64,000 nt of DNA from Flavobacterium tagetis (GTDB lineage: Bacteria; Bacteroidota; Bacteroidia; Flavobacteriales; Flavobacteriaceae): contig NZ_JAERSF010000003.1 in the NCBI RefSeq assembly GCF_016735615.1, positions 682,001-746,000 of the forward strand, in the 5' to 3' direction. The notes under the pieces were generated by a model, which searched no databases, had not been told where the DNA came from, and saw only the letters and a list, made by a program, of their open reading frames with translations. A program made the position numbers and the translations under genes. Shown here piece after piece: positions 45,236-51,532 of the stretch. Every line of letters begins with the position of its first letter. The first letter of the stretch is position 1.

Positions 45236-45475
45236 TAATAAATGTAAAAAATACAATTACAAAAGTAGAAATAAGATTTAAATGAGCAAGAAATCCTTTA
45301 TTTATTAAAGAATCTTTTTGCATAATAGGAGAATTAGTGATATAATTTTTACAATCCGTCTAAAAAATGTTATAAAAATTTAAAGTTTAACCATTTTAAG
45401 AATAGGAAATTGAAATATATCTCGGATATTAATTTTTAAAAAGTATTTTTGTAATTGTATTTTTTACATTTATTA
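45236..45475. promoter_or_regulatory. Perfect 29-bp inverted repeat between divergent operons
   Basis: Arms at 45236-45264 and 45447-45475 are exact reverse complements; each reads, toward its own operon, TTTTGTAATTGTATTTTT then TACATTTATTA. They lie 39 bp upstream of the minus-strand ATG and 122 bp upstream of the plus-strand one, 182 bp apart. On the plus strand a TTG at 45449 and TAATTTTG at 45474-45481 fit the Flavobacterium promoter with 22-bp spacing. The symmetry suggests that one regulator or the same promoter unit controls both operons. A related box occurs at 51442. Confidence 0.8.
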
Positions 45476-45596
45476 ATTTTGCTTTACTTTTTTAAAGGAT
45501 TTAGAATAGATAAGGAGTAGAATTTCTAAGATAATTATGCGATTGATGAAGACCTTTCATCAGAAAAAATAAACTAACAACTAAAAATATACGATT

Positions 45597-46451
45597 ATGA
45601 AATTAATACGTTTTGGAGAAATCGGAAAAGAGAAACCTGGAGTTTTGATTGGAGAAAAGAGATATGATGTTTCTTCGATTGTAACCGATTTTAACGAAAG
45701 TTTCTTTGAAGAAAACGGATTAGAAAAATTACAAAAAGCATTAGAAAACAATCCGTCTTTACCAGAAGTCGATGCTTCTGTACGTTTGGGTTCGCCAGTA
45801 GCAAGACCTTCAAAAATTATCTGTATTGGATTAAATTACATCGATCACTGTAAAGAAACCAATGCGCCGATTCCGACAGAACCTATTATTTTCTTTAAAT
45901 CGACAACTTCTTTGTGCGGACCAGATGATGATTTGATTATTCCGAAAAATAGTGAAAAAACCGACTGGGAGGTAGAATTGGCTTTTGTAGTGGGTAAAAA
46001 AGCAAGTTATGTTGAAGAAGCAGAAGCTTTAGATTATGTTGCTGGCTACGCTTTATTAAATGATTATAGCGAGAGAGCTTTTCAATTAGAGCGTGGCGGT
46101 CAATGGGCAAAAGGAAAAGGAAGCGATACTTTTGCGCCTCTTGGGCCATTTTTGGCTACAAAAGATGAAATCGCTGATGTTGACAATTTAAAGATGTGGC
46201 TGACGGTAAACGGTAAAAAATTCCAAGACAGCAATACCTTAAATTTAGTTTTCAAAATTCCTTATTTAGTACATTATTTAAGTCAGTTTATGACTTTACT
46301 TCCGGGTGATATTATTAGTACAGGAACGCCTCCGGGAGTTGGCTTAGGAATTAAACCTGATCCGATTTATATTAAAGCAGGCGATGTTGTTGAACTTGGA
46401 ATTGAAGGTTTAGGAACAAGCAAACAGAAAGCTGTAGCATATCAAAAATAA
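45597..46451 (+). CDS. FAH-family hydrolase, 2,4-diketo-3-deoxy-L-fuconate hydrolase-like
   Basis: A 284-residue fumarylacetoacetase-family enzyme with the metal-binding motif DWEVELAFVVG, the loop LNDYSERAFQLERGGQWAKG and KGSDTFAPLGPFLATKDE, and STGTPPGVGLG near the end. This pattern matches enzymes that cleave 2,4-diketo-3-deoxy-L-fuconate (or rhamnonate) to pyruvate and L-lactate, the last step of the non-phosphorylating L-fucose/L-rhamnose pathway. It leads the plus-strand operon followed by zinc alcohol dehydrogenase, SDR and lactonase genes. Confidence 0.85.
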   Translation: MKLIRFGEIGKEKPGVLIGEKRYDVSSIVTDFNESFFEENGLEKLQKALENNPSLPEVDASVRLGSPVARPSKIICIGLNYIDHCKETNAPIPTEPIIFFKSTTSLCGPDDDLIIPKNSEKTDWEVELAFVVGKKASYVEEAEALDYVAGYALLNDYSERAFQLERGGQWAKGKGSDTFAPLGPFLATKDEIADVDNLKMWLTVNGKKFQDSNTLNLVFKIPYLVHYLSQFMTLLPGDIISTGTPPGVGLGIKPDPIYIKAGDVVELGIEGLGTSKQKAVAYQK

Positions 46452-46469
46452 AAATTAAGAAAGTATAAA

Positions 46470-47483
46470 ATGAAATATATTGTTTGCGAAAAACCGCAGG
46501 AATTTTTATTAAAAGAAACCAATATTCCAGAATCAAAAGAGGGTGAAGTTTTATTGAAAATTAAAAGAATCGGAATCTGCGGAACTGATATTCACGCTTT
46601 TGGCGGAACTCAACCGTATTTTGAATATCCAAGAATTTTAGGTCACGAATTGGCGGCTGAATATGTAAAAGGGAATGCTGAAGGTTTTAAACCAGGAGAC
46701 AAAGTAACGTTTATTCCGTATTTCAACTGCGGAAAATGTGTGGCTTGTAGAAACGGATTGACAAATTGCTGTGTAAATATCAAAGTTTTCGGAGTTCATA
46801 TTGATGGCGGAATGGCTGAATATGTTTCGATTCCAGAACAATATTTATTGCATGGTCAGGGATTAGATTATGACGAATTGGCTTTGGTTGAACCTTTGGC
46901 AATTGCAGCACACGGAGTAAGAAGAGCGGCTGTAAAACCAACCGACACTGTTTTGGTAATGGGAGCAGGGCCAATCGGAATTGGTTTGATTCAGTTTGCT
47001 AAAATCGCTGGTGCAAAAGTTATCGTAATGGATATTAACGATTACAGATTGAATTTCTGCAAAGAACAATTGAAGGCAGACGAAACAATTAATCCGTTGA
47101 ACGATGATGTTGCTCAAAAATTAGCTGAATTGACAAACGGTGATATGGCAAATGTGGTTATTGACGCTACAGGAAACCAGAAAGTAATGAATAGCGCTTT
47201 TAATTATATTTCACACGGCGGAAGATTTGTTTTAGTCGGACTTCAAAAAGGTGAATTAAGTTTCAGTCATCCAGATTTCCATAAAAGAGAATCGACTTTA
47301 ATGAGCAGCCGAAATGCGACAATCGAAGATTTCGAATATGTGATGAAATGTTTGAAAGAAGGAAAAATCGATCCAAAGAAATATATCACGCACAGAACTA
47401 GTTTTGATGAAATGATTACTGATTTTGGGAATTTGATTGATCCAAAAAATAATGTGATTAAGGCGTTGATTGAAATTGATTAA
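46470..47483 (+). CDS. Zinc-dependent sugar (acid) dehydrogenase, MDR family
   Basis: A 337-residue medium-chain dehydrogenase. Catalytic-zinc motifs RIGICGTDIHAF and RILGHELAAEY are present, and structural-zinc cysteines in YFNCGKCVACRNGLTNCC. The NAD-binding motif is VMGAGPIGIGLIQFA, and Asp in VIVMDINDYR favours NAD. It is similar in pattern to L-galactonate/L-idonate-type and RspB-like enzymes. In this operon it could oxidise 2-keto-3-deoxy-L-fuconate at C4, the step just before the FAH hydrolase, or another sugar acid. It lies 18 bp after the FAH gene. Confidence 0.88.
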   Translation: MKYIVCEKPQEFLLKETNIPESKEGEVLLKIKRIGICGTDIHAFGGTQPYFEYPRILGHELAAEYVKGNAEGFKPGDKVTFIPYFNCGKCVACRNGLTNCCVNIKVFGVHIDGGMAEYVSIPEQYLLHGQGLDYDELALVEPLAIAAHGVRRAAVKPTDTVLVMGAGPIGIGLIQFAKIAGAKVIVMDINDYRLNFCKEQLKADETINPLNDDVAQKLAELTNGDMANVVIDATGNQKVMNSAFNYISHGGRFVLVGLQKGELSFSHPDFHKRESTLMSSRNATIEDFEYVMKCLKEGKIDPKKYITHRTSFDEMITDFGNLIDPKNNVIKALIEID

Positions 47484-47485
47484 TT

Positions 47486-47569
47486 TGTGAAAAGTGAAAA
47501 GTAATATGTGAAATGATATTTTAGTCGTAAAAATGGAAAACGACCCGATTTTTGATTTCACTTTTCACA
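47486..47569. repeat. Inverted repeat inside the catabolic operon
   Basis: A perfect 14-bp inverted repeat, TGTGAAAAGTGAAA at 47486-47499 and its complement at 47556-47569, with extra pairing outside. It starts just 3 bp after the alcohol-dehydrogenase stop codon and lies before the SDR gene. Confidence 0.78.
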
Positions 47570-47607
47570 TCTTACATCTTACAGATCACATCTAACACAA
47601 AAAAGAA

Positions 47608-48405
47608 ATGGATTTAAACTTAAAAAACAAAATAGTTGTCGTTTCTGGTTCGGCTGGAAAAGAAGGCAGTATCGGAGAAACGATCATCAACAGATTGGCA
47701 GATGAAGGCGCAATTCCGGTTTTAGTTGACAGAAATGCAAGAGGTTTCGAATACGTAGAAAGACTTCAAAAAAGAGGCGTTAATTCCTTATTTGTACAGA
47801 CCGACGTAACCGATCCTGTTGCAATAGAAAATGCTGTAAAAGTAATTGGAGCCAAGTACGGAAGAATCGATGCCATAATTAATAATGTTGGTGTTAATGA
47901 CGGAGCAGGATTAGATTCAAGCTACGAAGATTTTATGAACTCTTTGAAATTGAATGTAGTGAGTTATTTTCTTTTAGCTAAATACACATTGCCATATTTA
48001 AAAGAATCAAAAGGAAATATTTTGAATATTGGTTCAAAAGTGGCTTTAACAGGTCAGGGTGGGACTTCTGGTTACGCTGCTGCGAAAGGTGGAGTTTTGG
48101 GCTTGACAAGAGAATGGGCCGTAGATTTGATTCAGTACGGAATTCGTTCGAACGCGATTATTATTGCCGAAAGTTATACTCCTGCATACGAAGATTGGAT
48201 TAAAACATTACCAGATGGAGAGGCAGTCTTGAAAAAAATTAGTAAAACGATTCCATTAGAAAGCCGAATGACTAAAACAGAAGAAATTGCAGATACGGCT
48301 CTCTTTATCATTTCTGAAAAATCATCACATACTACAGGACAATTTGTTTTTGTGGATGGAGGTTACGTACATTTAGACCGCGCTTTAATCAGCGATGTTA
48401 ATTAA
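47608..48405 (+). CDS. SDR oxidoreductase, L-fucose dehydrogenase-like
   Basis: A 265-residue classical SDR. The cofactor motif is VVSGSAGKEGSIGETI, the NNVGVNDG loop replaces NNAG, and the catalytic Ser-Tyr-Lys are in NIGSKVALTGQGGTSGYAAAKGG. The ends IIIAESYTPAYEDW and VFVDGGYVHLDRAL are features I associate with bacterial L-fucose dehydrogenases. It would oxidise L-fucose (or L-rhamnose) at C1 to the lactone, which the amidohydrolase encoded 6 bp downstream would open. Substrate identity is inferred from context. Confidence 0.82.
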   Translation: MDLNLKNKIVVVSGSAGKEGSIGETIINRLADEGAIPVLVDRNARGFEYVERLQKRGVNSLFVQTDVTDPVAIENAVKVIGAKYGRIDAIINNVGVNDGAGLDSSYEDFMNSLKLNVVSYFLLAKYTLPYLKESKGNILNIGSKVALTGQGGTSGYAAAKGGVLGLTREWAVDLIQYGIRSNAIIIAESYTPAYEDWIKTLPDGEAVLKKISKTIPLESRMTKTEEIADTALFIISEKSSHTTGQFVFVDGGYVHLDRALISDVN

Positions 48406-48411
48406 AAAGTT

Positions 48412-49248
48412 ATGAGTAAAAGAATAGATTCCCATCAGCATTTTTGGAAGTTTGATCCCGTTCGAGACAGCTGGATTGATGAAACGATGCAGAATATCCA
48501 AAGAGATTTTCTTCCTGAAGATTTACAGCCATTATTAAATGCGAATCATTTTGAAGGTTGTGTTGCTGTTCAGGCAAGCCAGTCAGAAGAAGAAACTCAT
48601 TTTTTATTGGATTTAGCTTCTAAAAATGATTTCATAAAAGGAGTTGTCGGCTGGATCGATTTGCGAAATGAAAACATTGAAGAACGTTTAAAATTCTTTT
48701 CAGATCAAAAAAAGCTGAAAGGTTTTAGACACGTCGTTCAAGGAGAAGCGGATGATTTTATGTTTGGAGCAGAATTTCGAAGAGGAATAGCAGTTTTAAA
48801 GCCATTCAATTATACTTACGATATATTGATTTTCGAACGTCAATTACCAGCGGCAATAAGTTTGGTAAAAGATTTTCCAAACCAAAAATTTGTGATCGAT
48901 CATATCGCCAAACCAGATATTAAATCAGAAACTATTTTTTCTTGGAAAAGTGGCATTGAAGAAATTGCAAAATACGACAATGTCTGGTGTAAAATCTCTG
49001 GAATGGTTACAGAAGCCGACTGGAAAAACTGGAAACCAGAAGATTTAAAACCCTATTTAGATGTGGTTTTTGAAAACTTTTCAGCAGATAAATTGATGTA
49101 TGGTTCAGATTGGCCAGTTCTCAATGTTGCTTCTGATTATAGTGAAGTGGTAAAAACATTGGAAGATTATATTTCGAAGTTTTCAATTGAAGATCAAAAT
49201 AAGATTTGGTTTGAGAATGCGAAGGAATTTTATAAACTAAACAGCTAG
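48412..49248 (+). CDS. Amidohydrolase-family sugar lactonase (L-fuconolactonase-like)
   Basis: A 278-residue amidohydrolase of the COG3618 type, with the metal-binding DSHQHFW near the start, GVVGWIDLRNENIEERL, FRHVVQGEADDFMF, FVIDHIAKPDI and MYGSDWPVLNV. Members hydrolyse L-fucono-1,5-lactone or L-rhamnono-lactone. It follows the SDR gene by 6 bp and is the last gene of this operon; an inverted-repeat terminator follows. Confidence 0.87.
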   Translation: MSKRIDSHQHFWKFDPVRDSWIDETMQNIQRDFLPEDLQPLLNANHFEGCVAVQASQSEEETHFLLDLASKNDFIKGVVGWIDLRNENIEERLKFFSDQKKLKGFRHVVQGEADDFMFGAEFRRGIAVLKPFNYTYDILIFERQLPAAISLVKDFPNQKFVIDHIAKPDIKSETIFSWKSGIEEIAKYDNVWCKISGMVTEADWKNWKPEDLKPYLDVVFENFSADKLMYGSDWPVLNVASDYSEVVKTLEDYISKFSIEDQNKIWFENAKEFYKLNS

Positions 49249-49259
49249 TTTTTTTTCTT

Positions 49260-49415
49260 AACCATATAAGTTATATAAGTTCAATTTAACTGGTTCTTAA
49301 ATAGTTATCTCAAAAACGCCAAGTCGCAAAGTTTTGTTTTCTTAGCGATTTGGCGTTTTTGCGAGATTTTTTTATTCGCATTTTTATTAAATGAACTTAT
49401 ATAACTTATATGGTT
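49260..49415. repeat. Nested perfect inverted repeats between convergent genes
   Basis: An outer perfect 24-bp repeat (49260-49283 with 49392-49415; AACCATATAAGTTATATAAG and on) encloses an inner 16-bp hairpin (49312-49327 with 49345-49360, 15 of 16 pairing, T tail). The inner part can act as a terminator for the lactonase operon. The outer arms are themselves near-palindromic and could form a cruciform. Confidence 0.85.
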
Positions 49416-49424
49416 CAAGAAAAA

Positions 49425-51101
49425 TTAAAATTTCACCGCTTTTTTAGGAACGTTTTTATCAATAGTAGTCGTCTTAGAAAAATTAGCAGAAGAACCACTT
49501 AAATCAATATTCTTGCTCGCTTCACCATTAATTGTAATTGCATTTGATGAAGAAGGATTAAACTCGATATTTTTTAACGAAAGGTTTTTAGTATTGTAAA
49601 TTTCGAAAGCATTTTTAGCTTCAATATCCAATTGGGCATTGCTGATTTTAATTCCGTTGGCATCAATTATAGAAAAACCTTTTTGTGCTTTAGCAATCAA
49701 GTTTGTGATTTCAATATTTTCTAAATTCATTTCCGGGAGACCTTGTAAAAACACAGCTTGCTGAGCGCCTTTAATTGTGATGTTTTTGATTACGATATTT
49801 TTAAACTGAGGCGTTTCTTCGTTTACCGGAATCGCTTTTGTGCTAACCGTATTGCCGCCTTCCGCTAAAGTCTCAGCGATCGATTTTCCTCCGTAATACA
49901 AATCAAACGAAATTGCTTGAGATGGAATATCAGTCATAAAAACATCTGAAATGTAAATGTTTTCTACAACACCACCACGTCCGCGAGTACTTTTAAAGCG
50001 AAGTCCGACATCAGTCCCCATAAAAGTACAATTCGAAACATGCAAGTTTTTTACACCGCCAGACATTTCGCTTCCAACCGTAACACCGCCGTGACCATGA
50101 TAAACGATATTATTTTTTACAATAATATTTTCGCAAGGAACACCTCTGTCGCGTCCGTCTTTATCTTTTCCGGATTTAATACAAATCGCATCGTCACCCA
50201 CATCAAAACTTGAATTTTCGATTACTACATTTTTACAAGATTCTACATCAAGTCCGTCACCGTTTTGAGAAAACCACGGATTACGAACGGTTATATTTCG
50301 AACAATTAAATCTTCAATTAATAACGGGTGAATATTCCACGCAGGAGAATTTTGGAAGACAGGTCCGTCAAATAGCACTCTTTTACTATTTTGAATGCTT
50401 ACCAAAACGGGACGAAGGAAATCATGAATAGCCTCAAAATCTTCTTTTGTTTTTAAGTCGAGACGAATGTTCTGATCGGCACCTTTAGCACCTTTTAAAT
50501 ATTGTTCAGAAGGATACCAGCTGTCTTTCTTTTCATTTAAAACCCCGCCAGAAGCTACAAATTTCTTCCATTGTTCATCTGTCAATTTACTCTTTTTAAC
50601 TTGTCTCCAAGCTTCACCAGAACCATCCCAAACACCATTTCCAGTAAACGCAATATTCTCTAAGTTTTTTCCATAAATAGGAGAGATGCATCGCCAAGTG
50701 TTTAAGCCTTCAAAGCTGGTTTCGATTATTGGATATAAAGATTTATCAGTACTGAATTTGATTAATGCGCCTCTTTCTGCATGAAGCTCAATATTACTTT
50801 TTAGAATTATTGGCCCAGTTAGCCAAATTCCAGGTGGAATAACCAGTTTTCCTCCGCCTTTTTTAGAAAGTGCATCAATGGCATCTGCAAAAGCTTTTGT
50901 GTTTAAAACATAACCGCCATTTACTGCTCCAAAGTCTTTTAAATTTATACTATAATTCGGAATTACTGGTTCTTGGACTTCAGCCATTTTAAACTCAATA
51001 TTTTTATAAGTGTCAGCAGATTTTTGTGCCGAAGCTGTGTTGAAACTCAAAGCAAAAGAGGCTAGAGCGACACATAAAAGGTTTTTTCGGTTAGTTTTCA
51101 T
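49425..51101 (-). CDS. GH28 polygalacturonase/rhamnogalacturonase-like exported enzyme
   Basis: A 558-residue exported protein, starting at the ATG read from 51101 (MKTNRKNLLCVALASFALS, signal peptide to SAQ); an upstream in-frame start at 51152 would spoil the signal peptide. The right-handed beta-helix carries the GH28 motifs: NGDGLDVESC, VGDDAICIKSGKD (catalytic Asp pair), HGHGGVTVGSE and RFKSTRGRGG. GH28 enzymes hydrolyse galacturonic-acid linkages of pectin, exo- or endo-acting. It supports growth on rhamnogalacturonan or related pectin together with the GH78 and beta-helix genes nearby. Confidence 0.9.
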   Translation of the reverse strand: MKTNRKNLLCVALASFALSFNTASAQKSADTYKNIEFKMAEVQEPVIPNYSINLKDFGAVNGGYVLNTKAFADAIDALSKKGGGKLVIPPGIWLTGPIILKSNIELHAERGALIKFSTDKSLYPIIETSFEGLNTWRCISPIYGKNLENIAFTGNGVWDGSGEAWRQVKKSKLTDEQWKKFVASGGVLNEKKDSWYPSEQYLKGAKGADQNIRLDLKTKEDFEAIHDFLRPVLVSIQNSKRVLFDGPVFQNSPAWNIHPLLIEDLIVRNITVRNPWFSQNGDGLDVESCKNVVIENSSFDVGDDAICIKSGKDKDGRDRGVPCENIIVKNNIVYHGHGGVTVGSEMSGGVKNLHVSNCTFMGTDVGLRFKSTRGRGGVVENIYISDVFMTDIPSQAISFDLYYGGKSIAETLAEGGNTVSTKAIPVNEETPQFKNIVIKNITIKGAQQAVFLQGLPEMNLENIEITNLIAKAQKGFSIIDANGIKISNAQLDIEAKNAFEIYNTKNLSLKNIEFNPSSSNAITINGEASKNIDLSGSSANFSKTTTIDKNVPKKAVKF

Positions 51102-51221
51102 TCTTATTCTATTATAGTTAAAAGTTTTTTTTGGAAACCGATTTACTAACAATTCAATTTTTAATTAATGAATTTTTTATTCAATAAATAAAATTACAGT
51201 TTTTTAATTTGAAATATTTAA

Positions 51222-51235
51222 TGTAATCGATTACA
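51222..51235. promoter_or_regulatory. Perfect palindrome TGTAATCGATTACA, LacI-type operator candidate
   Basis: A 14-bp perfect palindrome, 121 bp upstream of the GH28 start. The form TGTAATCGATTACA is the kind of site bound by LacI-family regulators of sugar catabolism in Bacteroidetes. No lacI-family gene is in the window, so the regulator would be encoded elsewhere. Confidence 0.65.
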
Positions 51236-51441
51236 CAAATCTATTAAAAAAATAATATGAAATGACAGTTTTAGTGAGTTTATCACAGATTTTTTATGAA
51301 TCTAACTTTTTTTGATTCGTAAATGAAAGGATAATTAAAAGCCGAATTTTCGAAATGAATGTCTTGAAGTCAATATTACAGGAGGGTACAGGATGCTCGT
51401 AATTTTATATTCTTTTAAATTGTCCCTGTTATTTGGTAAAA

Positions 51442-51459
51442 GTGTTAAAAATACAATTA
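51442..51459 (+). promoter_or_regulatory. Box related to the divergent-operon repeat
   Basis: The 18 bases GTGTTAAAAATACAATTA differ at two positions from ATGTAAAAAATACAATTA at 45242-45259, part of the 29-bp inverted repeat. It lies 74 bp before the beta-helix/mutarotase gene and could be a third copy of the same regulator site. In AT-rich DNA a chance match is possible. Confidence 0.45.
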
Positions 51460-51532
51460 TTTGTAAAAATTATAGCGCTTTAAATAAATGCCTCGTAATT
51501 TTAGCTCAAGAAAAAAATCAATACTATAAATA

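Noticed and set aside
45198-45323. Longer N-terminus for the SBP homologue at 44049, with a hydrophobic stretch that could be read as a signal anchor
   Set aside because: It would run through the 29-bp inverted repeat and the presumed promoter, and the paralogue at 40315 starts directly with the soluble domain. The ATG read from 45197 is preferred.
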